From Nicoliella lavandulae (GTDB lineage Bacteria; Bacillota; Bacilli; Lactobacillales; Lactobacillaceae): DNA of 64,000 bases. The first letter of the stretch is position 1. Each line of letters begins with the position of its first letter. The position numbers were made by a program, and so were the translations under genes. The stretch lies in NCBI RefSeq assembly GCF_037546185.1, contig NZ_JAWMWH010000001.1, positions 930,001 through 994,000 of the forward strand. The letters are read 5' to 3'. The notes under the pieces were generated by a model. It was not told where the DNA came from and made no database searches. It worked only from the letters and a program-made list of their open reading frames with translations. Positions 7,487-17,461 of this stretch are shown here, piece by piece.

Positions 7487-8290
7487 ATGAGATTATTATT
7501 TGTTGGTGACACCGTTGGTAAAATTGGCGTAGAGATGCTTCAGGAATATTTACCAAAATTAAAAAAGGATTTGAAACCACAAATTACCATTGTGAATGGT
7601 GAAAATTCAACCGCAGTTGGCCGAGGAATTAGTTATAAAATCTATAAACAGATTATGAATGCAGGCGCAGATGTGATTACGTTAGGTAACCATGCCTGGA
7701 ACAATGCTGAGATTGTTGACTTTATTAATGACACGCCGAATTTGATTCGGCCTGCCAATTATCCTGGCCCAGATGTCCCCGGTAATGGTTATACGATTGT
7801 GAATGTGAACGGTAAAATGGTGGCTGTTATTAATTTACAAGGCCTAGTGTTTATGGATAATTTAAATAATCCATTTGATACGATCGATGCCATTATTAAG
7901 GAAATTAAAAAGAAGGTTGATTTTATCTTCGTTGACCTCCATGCTGAAACCACAAGTGAAAAACTAGCAATTGCTCGGTATCTAGATGGTCAAATTTCGG
8001 CCTTAGTCGGAACCCATACCCATGTTCAAACTAATGATGCGCGGATTTTACCAGGGGGCACTGCATTTATGACTGACGCCGGAATGACCGGTCCCTATGA
8101 CGGTATTTTAGGGATGCAGACCGATTTAATCTTACAGCGATTCATTACCCAACGCCCAGTCCGGTTTCAAGTAGAAGAAAATGGGGCGGGAATATTGTCA
8201 GGATGTGTAATTGATATGAGTGATCGGGATGGACATGCGATTAAAATTAAACCGATTTTAATTGATCCAGACCATCCATACGGAAATTAG
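7487..8290 (+). CDS. ymdB: YmdB metallophosphoesterase (cyclic-nucleotide phosphodiesterase)
   Basis: A 267-residue TIGR00282-family dinuclear metallophosphoesterase. Metal-binding motifs are all present: GDTVG near residue 7 (Asp8), NGEN near 38, GNHAW near 67, DLHAE near 150 and GTHTHVQT near 176. In Bacillus subtilis YmdB hydrolyses 2',3'- and 3',5'-cyclic nucleotides and affects RNase Y-linked and biofilm phenotypes, and it lies next to rny as here. GAGG at 7472-7475 is 11 bases before ATG 7487. It probably begins the ymdB-mutS-mutL-ruvAB transcript, although I see no strong promoter after the rny terminator. Confidence 0.92.
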   Translation: MRLLFVGDTVGKIGVEMLQEYLPKLKKDLKPQITIVNGENSTAVGRGISYKIYKQIMNAGADVITLGNHAWNNAEIVDFINDTPNLIRPANYPGPDVPGNGYTIVNVNGKMVAVINLQGLVFMDNLNNPFDTIDAIIKEIKKKVDFIFVDLHAETTSEKLAIARYLDGQISALVGTHTHVQTNDARILPGGTAFMTDAGMTGPYDGILGMQTDLILQRFITQRPVRFQVEENGAGILSGCVIDMSDRDGHAIKIKPILIDPDHPYGN

Positions 8291-8305
8291 TGAAAGGAAA
8301 TTTGA

Positions 8306-10954
8306 ATGGCAAAATCACCAAAATTAACGCCGATGATGCAACAGTATCAAGCGGTTAAGGATAAGTACCCAGACGCATTTTTAATGTATCGTTTGGGTGA
8401 TTTTTATGAACTATTCAATGAAGATGCAGTCAAGGGTTCACAGATTTTAGAGTTGACGTTAACTAGTCGTAATCGAAATTCTGCGCATCCGATTCCAATG
8501 TGTGGAGTGCCGCATCGGGCAATTCAAAATTACGTTGATATTCTAGTTGACCGGGGCTACAAGGTGGCCATTTGTGAACAAATGGAAGACCCTAAATCAG
8601 CTAAAGGCATGGTTAAGCGCGCGGTTACCCAGTTAGTGACCCCGGGGACGCGGACTGAAACTGGTGTAGCCAATGCTAAGAACAATAATTATTTGACTGC
8701 ATTGGTGTATGACCACACTAGTCATCAATATGGCTTTGCTTACGCTGAATTATCGACCGGTGAATTAAAGACCAGTCAATTAACGGATGAAGCTACGATT
8801 ATTAACGAAATCCTGAGTTTACAGACCAAAGAAATTGTCGTAGATGATCAAGTTAACGATCAGTTACTAACAAAGTTTAAGCAACTAGGCATCTTAGTGT
8901 CTCATCAGACCAGTGGACAGACGACGATTGCTGAAGTTAGTTACTTAACGCAAGATTTAACTGCTAATGTAGAACAACAAGCCGTGGCCTTGTTAGTCAC
9001 TTACATTACAGAGACCCAAAAACGTGACTTAGCGCACTTGAAGAAGGCAGTTTCATATGAACCATCATCATTTTTAAAGATGGATCATAATTCACAATAT
9101 AATCTAGAATTATTTCAAAATATTCGAACCAAAAAGAGGTCTGGAACCCTGCTGTGGTTATTAGATGAGACTAAAACAGCCATGGGGGGCCGTAAGCTAA
9201 AGCGCTGGTTGGCGCGGCCATTGATTAATCAAACTGCGATCGTGGAACGACAAAACGCGGTCCAAGAGCTATTGGATCATTACTTTGAACGTAGTGAATT
9301 ACAAGATGCATTGGTTAAAGTTTATGATTTAGAACGTCTTGCCGGACGGGTCGCCTTTGGGAATGTAAACGGCCGGGATTTGATTCAATTAAAATCTTCA
9401 TTAGGCCAAATTCCACAAATTAAATATACGCTAGGGCAATTAAATCCTAAGGTATTGGGATCTATTTATTCTAAGATCGAACCAGTCGATGATATTGAAC
9501 GCTTAATCGATGCAGCTGTGGTAGAAGAACCACCAATTTCAATTACTGATGGCGGTATTATTAAGGATGGTTACAGTCATCAATTAGATCAATACCGGGA
9601 TGCAATGCAAAATGGGAAACAATGGCTGGCTGAATTAGAGGCCCGAGAACGAAAAGCGACCGGCATTAATAACCTTAAAATTGGCTATAACCATGTTTTT
9701 GGTTATTACATTGAAGTAACGAAGGTCAACTTAAGTAAGCTTCCTCGTGATCGGTATGAACGCAAGCAAACCCTAACGAATGCTGAACGTTTCTCAACCC
9801 CTGAACTAAAAGAAAAAGAAGCTTTGATTTTAGAAGCGCAAGAAAAATCAAAGAGCCTCGAATACGACCTGTTTGCCGAATTACGGGACCAAGTTAAGCA
9901 GTCAATTCAACGGCTACAAAAGTTAGCAGATGCAATTGCTACATTAGATGTATTACAAAGTTTTGCTAGCATTAGTGAAGAGTATCGATTAGTGCGGCCT
10001 AGTTTAAATGCTCAACATGACTTAGAAATTATTGATGGGCGGCACCCCGTAGTGGAAAAAGTCATGGGGCATCAATCATATGTACCCAATGATGTCTTGA
10101 TGAATCCAGATACCGAGGTGCTATTGATTACGGGACCTAATATGTCTGGAAAGAGTACCTACATGCGACAATTAGCATTAACGGTAATCATGGCTCAGAT
10201 GGGATGCTTCGTGCCGGCTAAGTCAGCCAAGATGCCGATTTTTGACCAAATTTTCACCCGAATTGGTGCGGCAGACGATTTAATTAGCGGTGAAAGTACG
10301 TTCATGGTTGAAATGAAGGAATCTAATCAAGCCCTCCAAAAGGCCACGCCCAATAGTTTGATCTTATTTGACGAATTAGGGCGGGGGACTGCTACTTATG
10401 ATGGGATGGCATTAGCGCAATCCATTATTGAGTATGTGCATAATCATATTCATGCTAAGACGTTATTTTCAACGCACTACCATGAATTGACTACCCTGGA
10501 TCAAGAATTGCTGCATTTGAAAAATGTACATGTGGGAGCTAGCGAAAAGAACGGTGAACTTGTGTTCTTACACAAGGTCGAACCAGGGGCTGCTGATAAA
10601 TCATATGGAATCCATGTGGCTAAAATCGCTGGCTTACCAGCACCGTTATTAAGTCGCGCAGATGTGATCTTGAAGGCCCTAGAAGGTGAAACCAAGTCCG
10701 TTAAACTGCCAGAATCTAAGGCAGCTAATGAATCACTAGCGGCTGAACCAGCACCCGTTGAACAATCAGCTGATGTATTATCACAAGATCAACAATTAGC
10801 ATTGTTTGACGAGCCAGTTGATCATAAATCGACTTCAAAGCATCAAAAGAACGAGCAACAAATTCTAAATGAGTTGGCCAAAACAGATTTAATGAGTTTA
10901 ACGCCAATGGAAATTATGAATCAAGTGTACCAGTGGAAACAGAAATTGAACTAA
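8306..10954 (+). CDS. mutS: DNA mismatch repair protein MutS
   Basis: Recognises base mismatches and recruits MutL. The protein has 882 residues. The mismatch-reading Phe-x-Glu is in GDFYELF (about residues 31-37); connector, core and clamp domains follow; the ATPase has Walker A GPNMSGKST near 610 and Walker B DELGRGT near 690, followed by TLFSTHYHEL. The C-terminal tail (about 800-882) is variable and contains LSQDQQLALFDE, which resembles the QxxLF-type beta-clamp-binding pattern. It starts 16 bases after ymdB with AAAGGAAA as the ribosome binding site and is followed 21 bases later by mutL, so it is operonic. Confidence 0.97.
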   Translation: MAKSPKLTPMMQQYQAVKDKYPDAFLMYRLGDFYELFNEDAVKGSQILELTLTSRNRNSAHPIPMCGVPHRAIQNYVDILVDRGYKVAICEQMEDPKSAKGMVKRAVTQLVTPGTRTETGVANAKNNNYLTALVYDHTSHQYGFAYAELSTGELKTSQLTDEATIINEILSLQTKEIVVDDQVNDQLLTKFKQLGILVSHQTSGQTTIAEVSYLTQDLTANVEQQAVALLVTYITETQKRDLAHLKKAVSYEPSSFLKMDHNSQYNLELFQNIRTKKRSGTLLWLLDETKTAMGGRKLKRWLARPLINQTAIVERQNAVQELLDHYFERSELQDALVKVYDLERLAGRVAFGNVNGRDLIQLKSSLGQIPQIKYTLGQLNPKVLGSIYSKIEPVDDIERLIDAAVVEEPPISITDGGIIKDGYSHQLDQYRDAMQNGKQWLAELEARERKATGINNLKIGYNHVFGYYIEVTKVNLSKLPRDRYERKQTLTNAERFSTPELKEKEALILEAQEKSKSLEYDLFAELRDQVKQSIQRLQKLADAIATLDVLQSFASISEEYRLVRPSLNAQHDLEIIDGRHPVVEKVMGHQSYVPNDVLMNPDTEVLLITGPNMSGKSTYMRQLALTVIMAQMGCFVPAKSAKMPIFDQIFTRIGAADDLISGESTFMVEMKESNQALQKATPNSLILFDELGRGTATYDGMALAQSIIEYVHNHIHAKTLFSTHYHELTTLDQELLHLKNVHVGASEKNGELVFLHKVEPGAADKSYGIHVAKIAGLPAPLLSRADVILKALEGETKSVKLPESKAANESLAAEPAPVEQSADVLSQDQQLALFDEPVDHKSTSKHQKNEQQILNELAKTDLMSLTPMEIMNQVYQWKQKLN

Positions 10955-10974
10955 GCTAATGGGGAGGAATCATT

Positions 10975-12978
10975 ATGGGGACAATTCATAAATTATCACC
11001 AGTTTTATCAAATCAGATTGCTGCTGGAGAAGTAGTTGAAAGACCCGCTTCAGTGGTCAAAGAGCTGGTTGAAAATGCAATTGATGCACATAGTACGCAA
11101 ATTGACATTGTCATTGATGCATCGGGTTTTGAAAAAATCCAAGTCATTGATGATGGTAATGGAATTGCCCCTGATGATGTTGAATTAGCGTTTATGCGGC
11201 ATGCCACTAGTAAAATTCGAGACCGCCGCGATTTATTTAATGTTCATTCACTAGGGTTTCGGGGAGAAGCACTACCTAGTATTGCTTCCGTGGCAGACGT
11301 GATCCTAAAGACGTCTACTGGTGGTCCAGGAGTCGAGTATCATGTCCGAGGCGGAAAGACGGTTGATAAAAAACCAGCCGCCGCACGGCGCGGAACTGAC
11401 ATTACCGTCTCTAATTTATTCTTTAACACCCCAGCCCGGTTAAAATACATGAAGACACCGGCAACGGAATTAGCTAAGATTAATGACATTGTTAATCGGT
11501 TGGCACTGGGGCATCCGGAAATTGCGTTTTCAGTTACCCATAATGGCCGTGAAATTTTACGGACGGCAGGGCGGAATAACCAACTACAGGTACTGGGTGG
11601 CATCTATGGTGCTAAGCAAACCCAAAAGATGTTGGCGTTTCAAAATCAAGACCTGGATTTCAAAATCAGTGGCTACTTTAGTTTGCCCGAACTAACCCGT
11701 GCGAGCCATAATTATGTGGTAATCATTTTAAACGGCCGATTTGTTAAAAACTTCAACGTAACCAAAGCCCTCACAGCGGGGTATGGTTCGAAATTAATGG
11801 TGGGACGTTATCCCATTGCAGTGGTCAATATCGAAGTTGACCCCACCTTAGTGGATGTCAACGTTCACCCCACCAAGCAAACAGTTCGGATCAGTAAGGA
11901 AGAAGCATTGTGCAACTTGTTGACCAAAACAGTTGCAGCTCAATTATCAAACCAAAACCTCATTCCAAATGTGATGGACCGTGAGCATGCGGTTAAGCCT
12001 AAGTATCAACAAATCGATCAAATTGCATTTGAACTAGATCAGAATTCAAAACATCATCATGTTGATGAATTAAAAACGGCTGATCAATTAACTAAGGCCA
12101 CTGAACCTGTCGATTCACCGGCCGCTCCACTTAGTAAGGCCGATGCCGATGATGATTCAACAGCGGGGCCAGCTACTGCGCCTAAAATGATCGTGGTCAA
12201 AACGAAGGCAGAGCTAAATCAGCCAGCTGTTCAACAGTTTCAATCCTACTATCAAAATGAACCGGATCAATTACCATTTGGTGGTGTGCAAACTAACCCT
12301 ACGACTGCAGCTAATGCTGCACCTGAAGTTGAGCCTGAGCTCAAATCGCATCCAACCGCTAACACTAAATTTCCTGATTTAGTGTACATTGGACAAATGC
12401 ATGGGACCTACCTATTAGCAGAGGCTGATGACGGGATGTATATTGTTGATCAACATGCAGCTCAAGAACGGATTAACTACGAGCAGTTTCGTGAATCAAT
12501 CGGGGCAGTTAGTTCCGATGAACAAGCCCTATTGGTGCCAATTGTGTTGGAGTATTCAACGTCTGAATCATTACTGCTAAATGATCGCTTAGAGCTATTA
12601 AAAGCAGTGGGGATTGAATTAGAATCGTTTGGTAAAAATAGTTTTATTGTCCGAAAGCATCCAACGTGGTTTGCTAGCGGCCAAGAAGAATCTACTATTC
12701 GCGAGATGGTCGATTGGGTGCTTAATAACGGCAAAATTTCGGTGGCTGATTTTCGGGCTAAGACGGCCATTATGATGAGTTGTAAACGGGCCATTAAAGC
12801 CAATCATCATTTGGATCGAAAACAGGCAACCCAGTTATTATCTCAATTAGCCCAAGTTGAAGATCCGTTTAACTGTCCCCATGGGCGCCCAGTCTTAGTT
12901 CATTTTACTAACTATGATATGCAAAAGATGTTCAAACGGATTCAAGATCCCCATGAAAGTCAAACTAAACATAATTAA
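10975..12978 (+). CDS. mutL: DNA mismatch repair endonuclease MutL
   Basis: GHKL ATPase and endonuclease that acts after MutS. The 667-residue protein has N-terminal GHKL motifs (ELVENAIDA, DDGNGI, RHATSKI, GFRGEAL) in the first 100 residues, a long disordered linker (about 340-460) and a C-terminal domain from about 465. Endonuclease residues DQHA-x2-E-x4-E are present (DQHAAQERINYE), with the supporting SCKRAIKAN and CPHGRP motifs, so nicking activity is expected, as in other bacteria without MutH. ATG 10975 has GGGGAGG upstream. It lies 14 bases before ruvA. Confidence 0.97.
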   Translation: MGTIHKLSPVLSNQIAAGEVVERPASVVKELVENAIDAHSTQIDIVIDASGFEKIQVIDDGNGIAPDDVELAFMRHATSKIRDRRDLFNVHSLGFRGEALPSIASVADVILKTSTGGPGVEYHVRGGKTVDKKPAAARRGTDITVSNLFFNTPARLKYMKTPATELAKINDIVNRLALGHPEIAFSVTHNGREILRTAGRNNQLQVLGGIYGAKQTQKMLAFQNQDLDFKISGYFSLPELTRASHNYVVIILNGRFVKNFNVTKALTAGYGSKLMVGRYPIAVVNIEVDPTLVDVNVHPTKQTVRISKEEALCNLLTKTVAAQLSNQNLIPNVMDREHAVKPKYQQIDQIAFELDQNSKHHHVDELKTADQLTKATEPVDSPAAPLSKADADDDSTAGPATAPKMIVVKTKAELNQPAVQQFQSYYQNEPDQLPFGGVQTNPTTAANAAPEVEPELKSHPTANTKFPDLVYIGQMHGTYLLAEADDGMYIVDQHAAQERINYEQFRESIGAVSSDEQALLVPIVLEYSTSESLLLNDRLELLKAVGIELESFGKNSFIVRKHPTWFASGQEESTIREMVDWVLNNGKISVADFRAKTAIMMSCKRAIKANHHLDRKQATQLLSQLAQVEDPFNCPHGRPVLVHFTNYDMQKMFKRIQDPHESQTKHN

Positions 12979-12992
12979 GGAAGGTAACACCA

Positions 12993-13613
12993 ATGTATGA
13001 GTATTTTGAGGGCTATATTACCGCCGTCACGCCCAGCTACGTTGTCTTAGATGTGAATGGAATTGGCTACTTATTATTTGTTTCAGACCCATATCAATAC
13101 CAAGTGGATGCTGAAAATAAGGTCAAGGCATACATTCATCAAGTTGTCACGGACTCGTTTCAGTCCTTATATGCATTTAAGACGCGGGCTGATAAAGCCC
13201 TGTTTGAAAAGCTAATCAATGTTTCAGGAATTGGGCCGAAAAGTGCCAATGCAATTATGGCCGGGAACCAAAATCAAGCGCTCTTGCGGGCAATCAATGA
13301 AGAAAATGTAACGTTTTTAACTAAATTTCCAGGGGTTGGCAAAAAGACTGCCAAACAAATTGTTTTGGACCTAAAGGGTAAAATTGATGATTTATTTAAT
13401 GATGATCTATTGACCCCTGAGGCAATGCCACAACCATCAACTAGTGAAGTGACTGGTGCGAAGGAATTACAAGATGCATTGGATGCGCTATCTGCATTGG
13501 GATATTCTTCACGGGATGTTAAAAAAGTCGAAAAACAATTATTGGCAGTTGATCAACCTATGGATACCAACCAATACTTGAGCGAAGGATTAAAGCTATT
13601 AACCCAATTTTAG
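12993..13613 (+). CDS. ruvA: Holliday junction branch migration protein RuvA
   Basis: Binds four-way junctions as a tetramer and loads RuvB rings. The protein has 206 residues: OB-fold (about 1-60), two helix-hairpin-helix motifs in the middle (NVSGIGPKSANAIM and KFPGVGKKTAKQIVLDLKGK, about 75-130), a flexible linker, and the RuvB-binding domain III at the C-terminus (DALSALGYSSRDVKKV). It starts 15 bases after mutL with GGAAGG upstream and is followed by ruvB after 16 bases. Confidence 0.97.
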   Translation: MYEYFEGYITAVTPSYVVLDVNGIGYLLFVSDPYQYQVDAENKVKAYIHQVVTDSFQSLYAFKTRADKALFEKLINVSGIGPKSANAIMAGNQNQALLRAINEENVTFLTKFPGVGKKTAKQIVLDLKGKIDDLFNDDLLTPEAMPQPSTSEVTGAKELQDALDALSALGYSSRDVKKVEKQLLAVDQPMDTNQYLSEGLKLLTQF

Positions 13614-13629
13614 AAGGGAGGGATCGTAG

Positions 13630-14628
13630 ATGACAGATAATGATCGACTCGTATCTGGGCAACCAGCAGACAATGATGAATCCGCAGTAGAAAAGTCATT
13701 GCGGCCCCAAACACTGAGTCAATATATTGGACAGGATCAATTAAAACATGAACTATCAGTTTATATTGAAGCAGCAAAACAACGGAGCGAATCATTAGAC
13801 CATGTTCTTTTGTATGGCCCCCCTGGGCTTGGAAAAACCACGTTAGCGATGATCATTGCACGGGAAATGGAAGTTAATATTAAAACAACTAGTGGACCGG
13901 CGATTGAAAAGACTGGTGATTTAGTAGCATTGTTGAATGAATTGCAGCCCGGGGATGTTTTATTTATTGATGAAATCCACCGGCTCCCTAAAGTAGTAGA
14001 AGAAATGCTTTATTCTGCAATGGAAGATTTTTACATTGATATTGTGGTTGGCCAAGGGCCGACTGCCCATCCGGTTCACTTCCCATTACCACCATTTACG
14101 CTAGTTGGAGCGACCACGCGGGCCGGCGTGTTAGCCGCTCCGTTACGGGACCGGTTTGGAATCGTTGAGCACATGAATTACTATGAGACTAAGGATTTAC
14201 AAGAAATTGTTAAGCGGACTGCTGATATCTTTCATGCGGGCATTCAAGAACAAGCGGCTCATGAAATTGCCCGGCGTTCGCGGGGGACCCCTCGAATTGC
14301 GAACCGGTTGTTAAAACGGGTTCGTGACTTTGCACAGGTCTCTGGCCAACCGGATATTCAATTGCCAGTCGTTGAACATGCTTTAGCATTATTGAATGTT
14401 GATTCAGTTGGGTTAGATGCAACCGATAAGAAAATATTAATGACGATGATTGAAAATTATAACGGCGGCCCAGTGGGATTAAATACCATTGCTGCTAATA
14501 TTGGAGAAGAATCAGATACGATTGAGTCTATGTATGAACCGTATTTACTCCAGATTGGGTTCTTAAAGCGGACTGCCCGTGGTCGAACGGTTACTGATAA
14601 GGCATACCAACATTTTAATTTGAAATAA
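13630..14628 (+). CDS. ruvB: Holliday junction helicase motor RuvB
   Basis: AAA+ ring motor for branch migration. The 332-residue protein has Walker A GPPGLGKTT (about residues 59-67), Walker B FIDEIHRL (about 110), sensor 1 GATTRAG, an arginine-finger region (APLRDRFG) and a C-terminal winged helix (about 255-332). Last gene of the mutS-mutL-ruvA-ruvB series. In many lactobacilli queA and tgt follow; here a new promoter and yajC follow directly. Confidence 0.98.
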   Translation: MTDNDRLVSGQPADNDESAVEKSLRPQTLSQYIGQDQLKHELSVYIEAAKQRSESLDHVLLYGPPGLGKTTLAMIIAREMEVNIKTTSGPAIEKTGDLVALLNELQPGDVLFIDEIHRLPKVVEEMLYSAMEDFYIDIVVGQGPTAHPVHFPLPPFTLVGATTRAGVLAAPLRDRFGIVEHMNYYETKDLQEIVKRTADIFHAGIQEQAAHEIARRSRGTPRIANRLLKRVRDFAQVSGQPDIQLPVVEHALALLNVDSVGLDATDKKILMTMIENYNGGPVGLNTIAANIGEESDTIESMYEPYLLQIGFLKRTARGRTVTDKAYQHFNLK

Positions 14629-14637
14629 GTAGACGTG

Positions 14638-14666
14638 TTCACTATATTTTGTTAAAGTAGTATAAA
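14638..14666 (+). promoter_or_regulatory. yajC promoter
   Basis: TTCACT (14638-14643), 17-base spacer, TATAAA (14661-14666), followed by AAGGAG and the yajC start. Confidence 0.55.
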
Positions 14667-14684
14667 AGAAGGAGTGTAGTAATT

Positions 14685-15038
14685 ATGTTACAACAATATT
14701 CATCAGTTATTTTTATCGTATTAATCATTGTGGTTATGTACTTTACAATGATTAAGCCTCAAAAGAAGCGTCAACAACAACATCAACAAACCATCAACAG
14801 CTTAAAGAAGGGTGATCATGTTGTTACCATTGGTCGGCTTCACGGGGTCGTTGATGAAATTGACCAAACTAACAAGACCGTTACTTTAGATTGTGATGGG
14901 ATTTTCTTAGAATTTGATTTAAACGCAGTTGCCAGTGTTAAAGCTGCCGATGCTAAACCTACGACTGAAACTGAACAACCAGCTAAGAGTACGGAAGCAG
15001 CAAAGGATGATCAGGCTGCTGACGATTCAGATAAATAG
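14685..15038 (+). CDS. yajC: preprotein translocase subunit YajC
   Basis: Small membrane protein of 117 residues associated with the Sec translocon (SecDF-YajC). One N-terminal transmembrane helix (about residues 5-23) is followed by the family motif MIKPQKKRQQQ, a cytoplasmic beta domain (LKKGDHVVTIGRLHGVV) and an Ala/Asp/Thr-rich tail that is likely disordered. AAGGAG lies at 14669-14674. A terminator directly after it makes this a single-gene transcript here. Confidence 0.93.
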   Translation: MLQQYSSVIFIVLIIVVMYFTMIKPQKKRQQQHQQTINSLKKGDHVVTIGRLHGVVDEIDQTNKTVTLDCDGIFLEFDLNAVASVKAADAKPTTETEQPAKSTEAAKDDQAADDSDK

Positions 15039-15054
15039 TTTTAAGTGATTTAAT

Positions 15055-15085
15055 TAAAAGGCCTGAAGTTACTCAGGCTTTTTTT
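15055..15085 (+). terminator. yajC terminator
   Basis: GCCTGA/TCAGGC stem extended by A/T pairs, followed by a 7-base T-run. Confidence 0.88.
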
Positions 15086-15087
15086 AA

Positions 15088-15096
15088 TGGTATAAT
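15088..15096 (+). promoter_or_regulatory. nrnA extended -10 promoter
   Basis: TGGTATAAT, a perfect -10 with the TGN extension, directly after the yajC terminator and 32 bases before the nrnA start. Confidence 0.6.
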
Positions 15097-15127
15097 TTAA
15101 CTAAGCAAACAAATAAAGGATGACAAT

Positions 15128-16084
15128 ATGAACACACAAGAACAAATTGTGAATGCAATTAAAAAATTTGATACGATTATTATTCACCGTCACCAACATC
15201 CAGATCCAGATGCAATTGGTTCTCAAATGGGCCTTGCCAACATTATTAAAGCATCTTTTCCAGATAAGCATGTCTATTCTGTTGGTAAGCAATATAAGGG
15301 TTTCAATTGGCTTGGCGTCGTTGATGAAATTGCCGATGATGTTTACAAGGATGCCCTAGTCATGGTCTTAGATACCGCTAATCAACCAAGAGTTGATGAT
15401 AGTCGCTACACGACTGGTAAAATGATGATCAAGATTGATCACCACCCTAATGATGACCAATTTGGTGATATTATGTGGGTGCAACCTGATGCTTCTAGCA
15501 CTAGTGAATTAATTTATGACCTATATGCGCAAAGTGATGATTTAAAAATCAATGCGGCTGCAGGTCGGCTATTATATGCTGGAATCGTAGGGGATACGGG
15601 TCGGTTTAAATATCCATCTACTTCTCCACATACATTCGCCGTAGCAGCACAACTAGCCAAGTTAGACTTCTCGACTAGTGATGTGAACCAAATTGAAGAT
15701 GAAATTGATTTACCACTTGCTCGGCTCTCCGCATATGTTTACCAAAACATTCAAATTTTGGATAGTGGCGCTGGCTACATTGTCTTGACTAACCAAATCA
15801 TGCAAGATTTGAAACTAGGAGATGAAAGTACATCTGCCGTCGTACCACTCCCTGGTAAATTAAAGGAAATTAAAAATTGGGCCATCTTTGTTCAACAAAA
15901 GGATGGAACTTATCGGGTGCGCCTGCGTTCCAAGGGTCCAGTGATCAACGAAATTGCTAAGCAATTTGGCGGTGGTGGCCATCCACTAGCAAGTGGCGCA
16001 GTGGCTAAAGATGATGCTGAAATTAAGCAGGTAATTGCAGCGATTAGTGATGCTGCAGCGAATTATAAAGGAGACATTGTCTAA
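15128..16084 (+). CDS. nrnA: DHH-family oligoribonuclease / pAp phosphatase NrnA
   Basis: Degrades 2-5 nt RNA fragments and removes the 3' phosphate of 3'-phosphoadenosine 5'-phosphate. The 318-residue protein has DHH-phosphoesterase motifs I-IV: IIHRHQHPDPDAIGSQ (about 18-33), VLDTA (about 80), KIDHHPND (about 101-108) and a GDTGRF segment; the C-terminal DHHA1 domain has GGGGHPLASGA (about 281-291). All catalytic residues I expect are present. Its stop codon shares one base with the helicase start at 16084, so the two are coupled; a nanoRNase next to an RNA helicase suggests a shared RNA-turnover unit. Confidence 0.94.
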   Translation: MNTQEQIVNAIKKFDTIIIHRHQHPDPDAIGSQMGLANIIKASFPDKHVYSVGKQYKGFNWLGVVDEIADDVYKDALVMVLDTANQPRVDDSRYTTGKMMIKIDHHPNDDQFGDIMWVQPDASSTSELIYDLYAQSDDLKINAAAGRLLYAGIVGDTGRFKYPSTSPHTFAVAAQLAKLDFSTSDVNQIEDEIDLPLARLSAYVYQNIQILDSGAGYIVLTNQIMQDLKLGDESTSAVVPLPGKLKEIKNWAIFVQQKDGTYRVRLRSKGPVINEIAKQFGGGGHPLASGAVAKDDAEIKQVIAAISDAAANYKGDIV

Positions 16085-17445
16085 TGAGTACTAGCTTTAA
16101 ACAATTTAACTTAAAGCCGTTTATTAACGATGCATTAGCCGAATTGAATTTTACTACCCCGACGCCGGTTCAAGAAAAGTTAATCCCAGTTATTGAAAAG
16201 GGCAAGGACGTTATTGGTCAATCAGCAACGGGAAGTGGGAAGACGCATGCCTTCTTGCTACCAATTTTTGATCAAATTGATCCTGATAAACAAGTGGTGC
16301 AAGCAGTAATTACGACCCCTAGTCGTGAACTAGCATATCAAATTTATGAAAATGCAAAACAACTAGCGGCCCATAGTGATCAAACGATTCATTTAGCTAA
16401 CTACGTTGGGGGAACCGATAAACAACGTCAATTAGAAAAACTAAGTAATGAACAACCCCAAATTGTCATTGGGACTCCGGGGCGAATCTTAGACTTGGTC
16501 AACACCCAAGCCCTTGATCTACACACTGCTAACCGTTTAGTAGTGGATGAAGCGGACATGACACTAGATTTAGGATTTTTAGGTGAAGTGGATAAAATTG
16601 CGGCTAGTTTTGGGGATGACCTTCAAATGATGGTCTTTTCTGCTACCATTCCACAAAAACTGGAACCATTTTTGAAGAAGTATATGAATCAACCGGTTTC
16701 AGAAGAAATTCCAGTTGAATCAGTAATTAGTCCAACCGTTGATAACCTATTAATCTCTACTAAGGGTCAGGATAAAAACGATTTGATTTATCAATTAATC
16801 ACGATGGGTGAACCATACCTAGTGTTGATTTTTGCTAATACGCGTTCACGAGTGGAAGAAATTCATAACTTTTTACGTGAACAAGGCCTAAAGGTAGGAA
16901 TGATTCAAGGTGGCATGAAGCCTAGAGAACGGAAACGAATCATGAAGCAAATTCAACGCCTAGAATATCAATACGTGGTGGCAACTGATTTAGCGGCCCG
17001 GGGAATTGATATTGACGGGGTTTCTGATGTTATTAACGATGACATTCCAGAAGACTTAGATTACTTTATTCACCGGGTTGGTCGGACTGGCCGTAAGGGA
17101 ATGCCAGGAACAGCCATTACGTTATATGCGCCCGATGAAGAAGACCGAGTGGCTGAACTAGAAAAAATGGGAATTACATTTAAGCCAAAAGCCATTCGTA
17201 ACCATGAAATTGTGGATTCATATGATCGGAATCGTCGTAAAACCCACCGTAACAAGAAGAAAAAACTAGAACCAACCATGATTGGGATGGTTAAAAAGAA
17301 TAAGAAAAAGGTTAAACCTGGCTACAAACGGCGGATTAAGAATGCAATTAAGCGTAATGATGAAATGAATCGTAAAATTGAACAACGAAACGAAGCGCGG
17401 AAACAAAGAAAGCAAAAGAAACAAAGTTCACAACGTTATCGCTAA
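16084..17445 (+). CDS. cshB: DEAD-box RNA helicase, CshB-like
   Basis: ATP-dependent RNA helicase of 453 residues. Q motif (FTTPTPVQEKLIP), motif I ATGSGKTH (about 48-55), Ia TPSRELA, Ib TPGR, II DEAD (about 157-160), III SAT, IV-VI (FANTRSR, ATDLAARGIDI, HRVGRTGR) are all present. The C-terminus (about 370-453) is strongly basic (NRRKTHRNKKKK...), typical of CshB and of ribosome- or cold-associated helicases. The assignment to CshB rather than another DEAD-box subfamily rests on this tail and on the neighbourhood (nrnA, alaS). Confidence 0.9.
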   Translation: MSTSFKQFNLKPFINDALAELNFTTPTPVQEKLIPVIEKGKDVIGQSATGSGKTHAFLLPIFDQIDPDKQVVQAVITTPSRELAYQIYENAKQLAAHSDQTIHLANYVGGTDKQRQLEKLSNEQPQIVIGTPGRILDLVNTQALDLHTANRLVVDEADMTLDLGFLGEVDKIAASFGDDLQMMVFSATIPQKLEPFLKKYMNQPVSEEIPVESVISPTVDNLLISTKGQDKNDLIYQLITMGEPYLVLIFANTRSRVEEIHNFLREQGLKVGMIQGGMKPRERKRIMKQIQRLEYQYVVATDLAARGIDIDGVSDVINDDIPEDLDYFIHRVGRTGRKGMPGTAITLYAPDEEDRVAELEKMGITFKPKAIRNHEIVDSYDRNRRKTHRNKKKKLEPTMIGMVKKNKKKVKPGYKRRIKNAIKRNDEMNRKIEQRNEARKQRKQKKQSSQRYR

Positions 17446-17461
17446 TCAATTCGTTAAATCA

